From JAYRZB01 sp041916675 (GTDB lineage Bacteria; Pseudomonadota; Alphaproteobacteria; Rhizobiales; Devosiaceae), in NCBI GenBank assembly GCA_041916675.1, contig JAYRZB010000006.1, positions 124,001 to 188,000 of the forward strand: a DNA stretch of 64,000 bases, in the 5' to 3' direction. Positions within the stretch are counted from its first letter, which is position 1; every line of letters starts with the position of its first letter. Positions 8,417-16,412 of this stretch are shown in pieces. A program made the position numbers and the translations under genes. Under the pieces are notes generated by a model. The model was not told the DNA's origin. It made no database searches and saw nothing but the letters and a program-made list of their open reading frames with translations.

Positions 8417-11400
8417 ATGTCGTTCCACCGCTCGTTTCAGCACCAAGCGCGCTACAACGTCCTCACCCCCGCCTTCCTCCTCGCCGCGCTGGCCCTGAGC
8501 ACCCCGGCTTGGGCGCAACAGGTTGTCCCAATCGGAGTGCAAGAGGTCGATATAGTGTTGTCGGAAGATCAGTCGCTGATCAATTATGGCGAGATTAGTT
8601 CTGATCAGACTCCTTATGCTGTGCAATCCAATTATGATATCGATTTTATTGAGAACTACGGCTCAATAGAAGGTGAGGATAATGCAGTTAACGTTTCTGG
8701 CAACGTAAATAGGTTTTTGAATGGTTCTAATGCCTCTATCGAGTCCGAAAATTATTCTGCAGTATATATTGGCGACGGCGTGGGTCAGTTCGACAATAGA
8801 GGCGATATAAACTCCAACGGTACAATTGCTGCTTATGGTATAAATATTGATGGCTATGTAGGTATTTTCGAGAACAGTGGAAGTATCACTGCAGAAAGTC
8901 ATGCCATATTCATCGAAGATAGTATCGGGATTTTTAGAAATTCACGTTATATTGAATCTTCCGACCAAAGTGCAGTATTTATCGGGGAAGATGTCGACAG
9001 TTTTGAGAACCTGAGGAGTGGTGAAATTGTCTCAGACAATGAACCAGCAGTGAGAATCGATGGCAACGCGAAGCAGTTCCTGAACCAAGGCGCGATTGAT
9101 GCGGATGGCGATTGGGCGATTACGCTTGGTAGTGTGGTGGCGCTGGGCGATGAAACTGGCACATTCAGGAACGAGGGCAGCATCGAAGGTTTCACGGGCG
9201 GCATCAAAGTCGTTGGTGGTGTTGAAAGCTTCGAGAATACTGAAGATGGGGAGCTTATCTCCATTGAGGGCAATGCCGTCGAAATTGGCGGCAACGTTGG
9301 TTCATTTTTCAATGCCGGCGAGATCAGCGGCTACCAGGACGCGGTCAAGATCGGTGGTTCCGTAGGAGAATTCATCAACTCTGCCCCCGGGACGATCTCT
9401 GGCGTCGCCGCCGCCGGTGTCTACATCGGTGAGGGTGTTAAAAATTTCACCAACGGCGGCTCCATTAGCGGCGCCTATGGCGTCTACGTCAACGACAATG
9501 GTGACGGAGAATCCGTCACTGGCCGTTTCGTCAACACCAGAACAATCACTGGAACGCTAGACACCAATGACGTTCCTACCGACGGCGTCTACTTTGACGG
9601 CAGTGTCAACGACTTTGCAAACTCCGGCACCATCAAGGGTGGTGACAGGGGCGTGGAATTCAATCGCGATGTCAAAACTTTCCTCAACGCGGACGGCACG
9701 ATTGAGGGGATAATTGGTGTTGACGTCGGTGGTGCGGTGGAGAATTTCACAAATGCAGGCACAATCACTGGGCTCAGCAGCAGCGGTGTTGCGTTGGTGG
9801 ACGTCACCAATTTTCACAATTGGGGTACCTTAAAGGGCGTTCAGCGCGGTGTTACGATCAACGGCGTTGCAAACTCCTTCACAAATCACGCTGGTGGAGT
9901 GATTTCGAGTGGCGGACACGGCGTGTTTGTCTTGCAACAGGCCGAAAGTTTCGAGAATCACGGTGAGATTCATGGCGGAACGGGGAATGGAATTCGCTTC
10001 GTGGCGGGCGTTGATTCGTTCGCCAATAGCGGCGAAATAACATCCACGGGCTCATTTGCGGTCACCGCCAGCGATGCGATCGAAAAGTTCACCAACTCAG
10101 GAAATATTAAATCTAACGGCAACCGAGCCATCAATCTCAATGTTGTCGTTGGAGAGTTCGATAACTCCGGAACTATTTCTGGAGTCGCTGGTCAGGCAGG
10201 TTTGTACATCAGGGACGTTACAGGCAAATTCATCAACTCAGGGACAATTGAATCAGGCACTGGCATAGAGATTGGTACCGCTGGGCAAACCCTGATTAAC
10301 CGAGGTGCAATTGAAGGAACCGACGGCATTGCCGTCAGATATGCCGGGGACGGCAACACGCTCGTTATTCAATCCGGGGCCACCTTCATTGGCGGAGTGG
10401 ACTTTGGTGACGTCGGCGCGGCCAATAACCTCTTTGACTTCTCCAACTATCGCGGCAGTCTGGTCCTGGATGTCCTTGACAACTCCCTGGCACAGGGCGA
10501 CGTGCTTGCTGGCTTGAACCTTTACTATCAGACCCCAACCAAAGTGGTGATCACCTCGGCCAGCTCGGCACGCCATTCGGGCCAGCCCGTGGCAGATGTG
10601 GTGTCCGGTGTGTCCAACCTGCTCGCCGCACCGCTGGCCGAAACCGCGGCGCTCACCGACGATCAGGCGTTCGGCTATGCTCCTGGCCGCCGCCTGACCG
10701 AAGCGGAACTGGCCACCGGCTCGGCCCTTAGTCGGCCCGATGCCGGGTTCAGGGCTTGGGGGTCGGCACTTGGCGGAGCCTCATACCTCCCCGATACCGA
10801 TGCCGATCTCTCAAGCCTTTATGGCGGTCTCGTTGCCGGAGCGCACGCTGCCGTTTCCGCCGACACCACCATTGGCCTCCTCGGTGGCTATGCCCGCTCT
10901 ACCACCAATATTGCTGCAGGCACACACACCATCACCGCCGATACCGGCATCCTCGGTGTCTACGGGGAAACCCGCCTCGATATGGCCCACCTCAGCTATG
11001 CCCTGCTCGGCGGCCTCAGCGCCAATGCCAGCGAACGTGAGGTTTCGGCCGGTGACGACCTCAGCACCGCCAGCGCCAATTTTGGCGGCTGGTGGCTGGC
11101 GCCCGAAGTGTCGGCCAGTATCCCTGTACTCTCAAATTCTGATGGCGAACTGCGCGTTGGGGCCCGCGTTGGCTATATCGGCGGTGGCTTTGCCGGCTAT
11201 ACCGAAACCGGTAGCACGGCCGATCTCACCGTCTCGGCGCAAACCTTTGGCCTTCTCAATGCCGCCATCGAAGTGTCGGGCGACAAGGTGCTCGGCATGA
11301 CCGAACATGGCGATATCGTTGCATCTGCCTCGCTGGGCCTCTTCAGCCAGACCAATGTTGGCGGCTCTGATGTTTCGGTCAGCCTGCCCGACTTTGCCAA

Positions 11401-11578
11401 TGCCGATCTCGGTACGCTCTCGGCAGCCACCGGCACCACCTATGGCGTCAAGCTGGGCGGCAGCCTCTCGGTGCCGGTTGCCCACAATGTCGATCTCAGC
11501 GCCGGGGCCAATGGTCTCATCCGCAACGATGGTTTTGTCAGCGCCGGGGCTAATGTAAAACTTTCCGGTAGCTTCTGA
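8417..11578 (+). CDS. Autotransporter with repeat-rich beta-helical passenger
   Basis: 1053 residues. The start at 8417 has AGGAG six bases upstream. A long signal peptide (residues 1-33, hydrophobic core 'FLLAALALSTPAWA') precedes a passenger of about 24 imperfect 20-30-residue repeats of the form 'xFxNxGxIxGxxxAVxIxG' (about residues 76-647), which should fold as a beta-helix. A linker leads to a C-terminal beta-barrel of about 280 residues (from ~776, 'GFRAWGSALGGASY') ending in the aromatic Phe required for BAM assembly ('KLSGSF'). Expected location is the outer membrane with the passenger exposed; adhesion is likely but not proven. The 5' part of the passenger is notably AT-rich compared with the barrel. 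A strong terminator follows. Confidence 0.93.
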   Translation: MSFHRSFQHQARYNVLTPAFLLAALALSTPAWAQQVVPIGVQEVDIVLSEDQSLINYGEISSDQTPYAVQSNYDIDFIENYGSIEGEDNAVNVSGNVNRFLNGSNASIESENYSAVYIGDGVGQFDNRGDINSNGTIAAYGINIDGYVGIFENSGSITAESHAIFIEDSIGIFRNSRYIESSDQSAVFIGEDVDSFENLRSGEIVSDNEPAVRIDGNAKQFLNQGAIDADGDWAITLGSVVALGDETGTFRNEGSIEGFTGGIKVVGGVESFENTEDGELISIEGNAVEIGGNVGSFFNAGEISGYQDAVKIGGSVGEFINSAPGTISGVAAAGVYIGEGVKNFTNGGSISGAYGVYVNDNGDGESVTGRFVNTRTITGTLDTNDVPTDGVYFDGSVNDFANSGTIKGGDRGVEFNRDVKTFLNADGTIEGIIGVDVGGAVENFTNAGTITGLSSSGVALVDVTNFHNWGTLKGVQRGVTINGVANSFTNHAGGVISSGGHGVFVLQQAESFENHGEIHGGTGNGIRFVAGVDSFANSGEITSTGSFAVTASDAIEKFTNSGNIKSNGNRAINLNVVVGEFDNSGTISGVAGQAGLYIRDVTGKFINSGTIESGTGIEIGTAGQTLINRGAIEGTDGIAVRYAGDGNTLVIQSGATFIGGVDFGDVGAANNLFDFSNYRGSLVLDVLDNSLAQGDVLAGLNLYYQTPTKVVITSASSARHSGQPVADVVSGVSNLLAAPLAETAALTDDQAFGYAPGRRLTEAELATGSALSRPDAGFRAWGSALGGASYLPDTDADLSSLYGGLVAGAHAAVSADTTIGLLGGYARSTTNIAAGTHTITADTGILGVYGETRLDMAHLSYALLGGLSANASEREVSAGDDLSTASANFGGWWLAPEVSASIPVLSNSDGELRVGARVGYIGGGFAGYTETGSTADLTVSAQTFGLLNAAIEVSGDKVLGMTEHGDIVASASLGLFSQTNVGGSDVSVSLPDFANADLGTLSAATGTTYGVKLGGSLSVPVAHNVDLSAGANGLIRNDGFVSAGANVKLSGSF
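8642..10357 (+). repeat. Degenerate coding repeats of the autotransporter passenger
   Basis: About 24 copies, at the protein level, of a unit anchored on 'F-x-N-x-G-x-I' followed by a small-residue turn and an 'AV-x-I-x-G' strand, 21-29 residues each. DNA identity between copies is low, so this is an old protein repeat rather than a recent tandem duplication. Examples of the anchor: 'FENSGSI', 'FFNAGEI', 'FTNAGTI', 'FANSGEI', 'FDNSGTI'. Confidence 0.8.
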
Positions 11579-11599
11579 CCCTCAACCGGTCCCATGCGA

Positions 11600-11624
11600 G
11601 GGAGGGCTCACGCCCTCCCTTTTG
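11600..11624 (+). terminator. Rho-independent terminator of the autotransporter gene
   Basis: Perfect 8-bp stem GGGAGGGC / GCCCTCCC with a TCAC loop, followed by TTTTG. It lies 22 bases after the autotransporter stop codon. Confidence 0.85.
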
Positions 11625-11651
11625 CTTTGGCCCCAGCGAAAGCCCGGCGTG

Positions 11652-13724
11652 ATGACGCGTTCTCCCTCCGGCATCGAGCAGATGCTCGCTCAGGCCAAGG
11701 CCGAGCTCGCCGCGGGTCGCCTGCGCCAGGCGCAGAACCTGCTCGACAAGGCGCTCACCCTCTCGCCCGACCATATTGAGGCCCTGCACCAGCGTGGCCT
11801 GCTCGCCCACCGCCAGGGCGCGCTCGATGCGGCCATCGGTTACCTTGCACGCGTTGCCGCCTCGCCCGCTGCCCCGGCGCTGGTGCTCTCCAACCTTGCC
11901 GAGCTCTATCGCCAGCGTGGCCTGCTTGCCCAAGGCGAAGCCGTGGCCAGGCGCGCCGTGGCCCTCAAGCCCGATCTGGCCGGCGCCTGGAACAATCTTG
12001 GCATTATTCAGCAGGAAACCGGCCAGTTGACCGAAAGCCGGGCCAGCCTCGTCCGCGCGCTCAAGCTGTCGGGCGATCGGGCCGATGTGCACAACAACCT
12101 TGCCAACACGCTCAAGCGCATGGGCCAGCGCCAGCAGGCCGAGCGGCACTGGGCCCGTGCCCTGCAACTGCGCCCAGATTATCCTGAAGTGCACGCCAAT
12201 CTGGCGATCTTGCTCAACGAGCAGGGTCGGCACGGTGCCGCCGCAGCAGCCGCGCAGCGCGCCCTGACGCTCAATCCAAAACTGATTGAGGCCTATATCA
12301 CCCTCGCCAATGCCGAAACCGCGCGCCATCACCACGCCGCCGCCGCGCAGTGGCTCGACCGGCTGTTGAGCATCGCGCCCGACCATGCCCCCGGCATTGC
12401 CGCCCGCGCCATCGCCTTCCGCCAGGCCGACCAGCTCGAAGAAGCGCTGATGATCCTTGAGCGTGGCCTTACCCGCCACCCGCACAACGCTGAACTGCAT
12501 AATGCCCATGGCCTGGTGCTGCAGGGCCTGGGGCAGATCGATGCAGCACTCGCCGCCTACGAGCGGGCGCTGAGCCTGCCCGGCGCCGTGGCCGAACGCG
12601 TCCTGATCAACCGCGCCGTCCTCTTCATGGAACATGGGCGCACCACTGACGCTGAAGCCGCGTTCCAGACGGCTGTCTCCGCCTTTCCGAGCTCGGCCCA
12701 TGTCTGGTTCAACCGCGCCGACTTCGTCCGCTTCACCCCCGATGCGCCCGAAATCGCCACCATGGAGGCGCTTCTTGCTGAAACCGAAGCGCTGTCGCGC
12801 CAGGAAACCATGTTGCTCGGCTTTGCGCTGAGCAAAGCCTATCTTGACCTCGGCCAGTCCGATCAGGCCTTTGCCCACCTCCATCGTGCCAACCGCCTCA
12901 AGCGCGAAACCATCGCGTTCGATCCGCATGCCACCGGCCAGTGGATGGGGCGCATCGCCAAGGCCTTCGATGCCGATCTGCTCTCTCGCGCGCCCGGCGC
13001 CGGGTCAACCCTACCGGTATTTGTGGTCGGCATGCCGCGTTCGGGCACCACGCTGGTCGAACAGATCCTGGCCGCCCATCCGGCCATCAAGGGCGGCGGC
13101 GAACTCAGGTTCGCCCAGCGCATGGCAGACCGCATTGCCGGTTACCCCAGGTCGGCCCCCTCCCTTACGGCCGATCAGTTCGCAATCCTTGGCGCGCAAT
13201 ATCTCAAATCTGCCAAAACCATCGCTGCGGGCCACCGCCACCTGGTGGACAAGATGCCGGCCAATTTTCTGCATCTGGGGTTGATCCGGCTGGCCCTGCC
13301 CGGTGCGCATATCATTCACATCCGGCGCAATCCGGCCGATACGGGCCTGTCGATTTATTCAAAACTGTTTTCCGGCGATCAGCCTTTTGCCTACGATCTT
13401 GCGGAGCTTGGGCATTTCACCAATCACTATCTTGGGCTGATGGATCACTGGCGCCGGGTGCTGCCGGCGACCCATTTCATTGAGCTCGATTACGAAGCCC
13501 TGGTGGAAAACACCGAAGCCGAAGCGCGGCGCCTTGTCGATTTTCTCGGGCTCGACTGGGATCCGGCCTGTCTTGATTTTCACAACAGCAAGCGCGTAGT
13601 GCGCACCGCCAGCGTCAACCAGGTCCGCCGCCCGGTCTACACCTCGGCCATCGCCCGCTGGCGCCACCACGCCGCCAACCTCGCCCCACTGCTCAACGCA
13701 CTGGGTCCCAACCGTCCGCTCTGA
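11652..13724 (+). CDS. TPR-repeat sulfotransferase
   Basis: 690 residues. The first ~430 residues are tetratricopeptide repeats ('AWNNLGIIQQETGQLTES', 'VHNNLANTLKRMGQRQQAE', 'VHANLAILLNEQGRHGAA' and so on). The rest is a Sulfotransfer_3-type domain: the 5'-phosphosulfate loop 'VFVVGMPRSGTTLVEQIL' and the 3'-phosphate motif 'IIHIRRNPADTGLSIYS'. It should transfer sulfate from PAPS to a protein, peptide or glycan bound through the TPRs. The start at 11652 (ATG) is chosen because an upstream TTG lies inside the terminator of the preceding gene. The split tRNA-Thr begins 10 bases after its stop. Confidence 0.88.
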   Translation: MTRSPSGIEQMLAQAKAELAAGRLRQAQNLLDKALTLSPDHIEALHQRGLLAHRQGALDAAIGYLARVAASPAAPALVLSNLAELYRQRGLLAQGEAVARRAVALKPDLAGAWNNLGIIQQETGQLTESRASLVRALKLSGDRADVHNNLANTLKRMGQRQQAERHWARALQLRPDYPEVHANLAILLNEQGRHGAAAAAAQRALTLNPKLIEAYITLANAETARHHHAAAAQWLDRLLSIAPDHAPGIAARAIAFRQADQLEEALMILERGLTRHPHNAELHNAHGLVLQGLGQIDAALAAYERALSLPGAVAERVLINRAVLFMEHGRTTDAEAAFQTAVSAFPSSAHVWFNRADFVRFTPDAPEIATMEALLAETEALSRQETMLLGFALSKAYLDLGQSDQAFAHLHRANRLKRETIAFDPHATGQWMGRIAKAFDADLLSRAPGAGSTLPVFVVGMPRSGTTLVEQILAAHPAIKGGGELRFAQRMADRIAGYPRSAPSLTADQFAILGAQYLKSAKTIAAGHRHLVDKMPANFLHLGLIRLALPGAHIIHIRRNPADTGLSIYSKLFSGDQPFAYDLAELGHFTNHYLGLMDHWRRVLPATHFIELDYEALVENTEAEARRLVDFLGLDWDPACLDFHNSKRVVRTASVNQVRRPVYTSAIARWRHHAANLAPLLNALGPNRPL

Positions 13725-13734
13725 AACTGAAAAC

Positions 13735-13780
13735 TGGTGCCGCTTGCGTGACTCGAACACGCGACCCCATCATTACGAAT
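13735..13780 (-). pseudogene. 3' half of the split host tRNA-Thr(CGT) (attL)
   Basis: Read on the minus strand this is the 3' half of a tRNA from the anticodon loop onward: TGATG anticodon-stem strand, GGGTC variable region, T-arm GCGTG-TTCGAGT-CACGC, acceptor strand AAGCGGC, discriminator A and encoded CCA. It has no 5' half. Its acceptor strand pairs perfectly with GCCGCTT of the 5' half at 27630-27668, 13.8 kb away. Together they make one complete canonical tRNA-Thr(CGT), so this is the host gene cut by the island. Confidence 0.93.
13772..13780. repeat. attL core
   Basis: ATTACGAAT, identical to 27630-27638 and to the same place in the complete tRNA (27495-27503). The bases on either side differ between the two ends (C/T here, A/G at the right end), which limits the exchange to these nine positions. 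Confidence 0.85.
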
Positions 13781-14095
13781 TGTTTTTCGTAGCAATATCA
13801 GAGATTTAGACGCTTTACGAAATCGTTGGACCCTGCTGGACAAGCCATTGGCCGGAATCCACTTTCGGGAGTTGAGAGGTAGCATGGGGTATCACCCCGT
13901 TGCCACCCCCTTGATCCCGCGACACTACTAGAAGCCTACAGTTCACCGCGTGCCCTACTAATCGTCACCGCGCCCCCGCCGGACCTCCCCCCATCAACGG
14001 CAATGACAGTTCGGGGCGGGGACGGGAGTCCGTGGGCGTCGGGATGTCCCACTCATGCGGTTTCGTGACCATACTCTTCCATAACAATACGACCA
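13781..14095. other. Left end of the island, no gene seen
   Basis: 315 bases between attL and the last gene of the defence-like operon. Just inside the core are TTTCGTA (about 13785) and TACGAAA (about 13816), an inverted pair that resembles the att core and could be an integrase binding site. The rest shows a C-rich/G-rich stretch (13970-14040) without a credible reading frame. Confidence 0.4.
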
Positions 14096-14836
14096 TCACC
14101 CCACGAACCTGGCTATCATGTGAAGGGCTTCAATGATGTGATCCCCTAGTCCGGTAATCCACACCCCGAAACCGGTTCCTGCGGCTATGGACCCCGCCTT
14201 CGCGAAATCGGTAATTCGCTGACCCGTCCAGATCGCCAGTTTTAGACCAAACCTGCCTAGCCTATTCGTCAATTCAGATATGGACTGCCGGTCGGTCAAT
14301 TCATTCGAGAGTTCATCACTCAGTGCGGTAACCGCATTGCGGGCATCCAAGACATCTTCGGGAGTGATGGCGTATATGCCAGGCGGGTTATTATGGCCGA
14401 AGCCCGCCATATGCTGAGGCTCCAAGTTCGCGAGCAGGTCCTTAAGTTGATCTAGGCTGGCCAGAATATCTGAAAGTTCAATCGGCCGCTCGCGGCGGGC
14501 ACCACGCGTTTCCTGCGCCCGCGTTGGTATCTGCCTTTCGTCGAGGAGCTCGTTTATCCTCTTCTTTACGTTTCTGCCCACCTGCGGAGCTGGCGAAAAC
14601 GAGCGAAGGATCGGCGCGCCTCGCTCTTCCATGACTTGAGAGATGTTCCGCATCCTGTACCGAATGGACGCGTCATTCCGGTCCCGCAGCGGCCCCGTCT
14701 GCAGGAATTTCGAGTAGTCCGTTGGTGAGTATGGAATCGAATCTACTTCCAGCCGGAGCATGTAAAGATAGGCATCCACGGACGCTCGAAGCTCGTCATC
14801 GTTCCAAACATCATTTCCCAGCTTCGTGTTTGCCAC
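14096..14836 (-). CDS. McrA-type N-terminal head domain protein with hydrophobic C-terminus
   Basis: 246 residues. Residues ~10-95 ('WNDDELRASVDAYLYMLRLE', 'GPLRDRNDASIRYRMRNIS', 'PAPQVGRNVKKRINELL') match the N-terminal head module found in ScoMcrA-like modification-dependent HNH endonucleases and many other restriction proteins. No HNH, SRA or sulfur-binding domain follows. Instead there is a helical linker ('LSDILASLDQLKDLLANL'), a second helical region, and a C-terminal hydrophobic stretch (about 205-246, 'GSIAAGTGFGVWITGLGDHI') that could enter a membrane. It is the last gene of the minus-strand operon, 32 bases after the 14869-15651 gene. A head module joined to a membrane-active tail is my inference of an effector. 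Confidence 0.65.
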   Translation of the reverse strand: MANTKLGNDVWNDDELRASVDAYLYMLRLEVDSIPYSPTDYSKFLQTGPLRDRNDASIRYRMRNISQVMEERGAPILRSFSPAPQVGRNVKKRINELLDERQIPTRAQETRGARRERPIELSDILASLDQLKDLLANLEPQHMAGFGHNNPPGIYAITPEDVLDARNAVTALSDELSNELTDRQSISELTNRLGRFGLKLAIWTGQRITDFAKAGSIAAGTGFGVWITGLGDHIIEALHMIARFVG

Positions 14837-14868
14837 TTTAGCTCTCGAACACCCGATTGAAAGTTGTC

Positions 14869-15651
14869 TCAGATATCTGGCTGCATAGAGGTGCCGGGCA
14901 TAGGTTTGGAATCAAGTTTGCCCACTACGGACTTGCTCGAAAGTGGCTTGGGCTTGAATCGCGAGAACTCAACGGGCAGGGTCTCAATGATCTTCATGGC
15001 GTCTAGGTCCTCCAGATCCCAGGTTACATCAAGCTGCTGACGCACCTTCGCTAGCCTGCGCGGCGTGCCGCCGCTCTTACCGCCAGCGCCACGCTTAAGT
15101 GTGCTTGCGTCATCGTTGAAGTAGAGTACCCGAGCCACCTGCTGGAATGAGGGATTGAACATATCCTGTTGGCTGGTGAGCTGTTCACGGATTTCAGGCA
15201 GAACGGAAGCCGCGCTACAAAGTAAGTGGTCAGCGGTGTCGCCAAGCGATTTGAGAAGCAGCACTGGCATCCGGACTAGGTGCCGCTGGCCCTTCTGCCA
15301 GTCATTTGGATTGCTTGGATACCAGCGATGGACTTCCCCCACCTTCCACGTGCCGTCACTCCCTTTCTTGAAGAGCTGGTCGCGCATGACGAAGGTCAGC
15401 CACGCCCACAGTCCAGTGTTGGGAAGGAGATCAAAAAGATTGGCGGTGCCAATGGAAGCGAGAACTGCTTCGGCCATTTCTTTAGCCGTTAAAAATTCTG
15501 CCGATGAGAAGGGCTTGGTACCCGGCACATGAATAGCCAAGGTGCTATCCACCGGATTTATAGCAGAATCGTCGATTTGGCCGGTGAAGACTTTCTCGAA
15601 GGCGTCTAATCCGGCAGCGTTGAACTCATATAGGAAAGGGTGGGTACTCAC
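14869..15651 (-). CDS. Unrecognised operon protein (260 aa)
   Basis: 260 residues, family not recognised. The first half is a compact alpha/beta-looking region with 'NLFDLLPNTGLWAWLTFVMRDQLFKK' and 'VHRWYPSNPNDWQKGQRHLVRMPVLLL', a pattern rich in Trp and Arg. The middle is 'VLPEIREQLTSQQDMFNPSFQQVARVLYFNDDASTLKRGAGGKSGG', ending in a flexible Gly/Lys-rich linker, and then 'RRLAKVRQQLDVTWDLEDLDAMKIIETLPVEFSRF', a short helical tail. There is no signal peptide or transmembrane segment. Its start overlaps the end of the 15648-16412 gene by 4 bases, so translation is probably coupled. Its function is presumably tied to the GHKL ATPase encoded upstream in the same operon. Confidence 0.6.
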   Translation of the reverse strand: MSTHPFLYEFNAAGLDAFEKVFTGQIDDSAINPVDSTLAIHVPGTKPFSSAEFLTAKEMAEAVLASIGTANLFDLLPNTGLWAWLTFVMRDQLFKKGSDGTWKVGEVHRWYPSNPNDWQKGQRHLVRMPVLLLKSLGDTADHLLCSAASVLPEIREQLTSQQDMFNPSFQQVARVLYFNDDASTLKRGAGGKSGGTPRRLAKVRQQLDVTWDLEDLDAMKIIETLPVEFSRFKPKPLSSKSVVGKLDSKPMPGTSMQPDI

Positions 15652-16412
15652 GTTGCCGCCTCCTGTTTGAGCTTTCCTATCAACTGGTCCAGCATTCCAT
15701 GTCTGTGGCAGAAGCTGTCGAGCAAATCAGCGATCCAGGCCTGCCTCTGCGGACGGCCCTCAGTCCATGGCGGGGCCTTGCCCGGCATCAGCGTGTCGGC
15801 CCAGTTGAGCCAATCCCTTGCCCATTCCTGCTCTGGCTGAGCGCTGGCAAAAAGGATGTCATCGAACACTTCGCGTATGATGGCGGGTAATACGCAACTA
15901 ACGAAAACGGGATCATTTCGGACCCATGTGCGCGAATCCGGGATATTCTTGTCGATGTAGACGATCGGGTAATCGTCTTCGCGCACGTCGAGCTTCCAGC
16001 CCCGCGGGGCGATGTCATGCGGTTGGAACAGCAGAATCCCTTCACTTGCGGTACCGACGTCGTCATCACCTCCAGTGCGGAGTGTCCACGTATCGGTGCT
16101 CCCCAGAAGAAGACCTTTCTGATCCTCATCCGTGGCAACCACACGCAGCTGACACGATGGAGCGGAGAAGGCGCTGTTTTTGATTTCAGCAGTTGTCTTC
16201 ATTGCCCCAACAGTTCCGAACTCTAGAGTTTCGGAAAATTTGTTCTCGAACAGGCGGAGCTTGAGCCGCGCCGTATCCGGCATCTTGCTAAAAGCCTTGG
16301 GGTTCGCAATTGTCATGGCAACAAGTTTCTTGCCACCAATCTCGACGACTTTGGTTGCAACGCAGGACCGGGAAAGCTGCCTGCGTCCAGTAAGTCTGAT
16401 CCTCTTACGCAT
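15648..16412 (-). CDS. Unrecognised operon protein (254 aa)
   Basis: 254 residues, family not recognised. It begins with a basic segment (MRKRIRLTGRRQLSRS) and a beta-rich N-terminal half ('TKVVEIGGKKLVAMTIANP', 'ARLKLRLFENKFSETLEFG'), then 'DYPIVYIDKNIPDSRTWVRNDPVFVSCVLPAIIREVFDDIL' and a Trp-rich helical C-terminus ('EWARDWLNWADTLMPGKAPPW'). No membrane segment. It overlaps the ATPase gene by 8 bases and the 14869-15651 gene by 4, the tightest spacing in the operon, which suggests that the ATPase and these two proteins act in one complex. That is inference from spacing only. Confidence 0.6.
   Translation of the reverse strand: MRKRIRLTGRRQLSRSCVATKVVEIGGKKLVAMTIANPKAFSKMPDTARLKLRLFENKFSETLEFGTVGAMKTTAEIKNSAFSAPSCQLRVVATDEDQKGLLLGSTDTWTLRTGGDDDVGTASEGILLFQPHDIAPRGWKLDVREDDYPIVYIDKNIPDSRTWVRNDPVFVSCVLPAIIREVFDDILFASAQPEQEWARDWLNWADTLMPGKAPPWTEGRPQRQAWIADLLDSFCHRHGMLDQLIGKLKQEAAT

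Noticed and set aside
8642..10357. Regularly spaced repeats that could suggest a CRISPR-like array
   Set aside because: The repeats are diverged at DNA level, continuous in frame and encode a beta-helix; there are no cas genes.
13637..13885. Minus-strand 82-codon frame crossing the attL core
   Set aside because: It runs through the tRNA half and into the sulfotransferase gene; it exists only because the frame stays open by chance.
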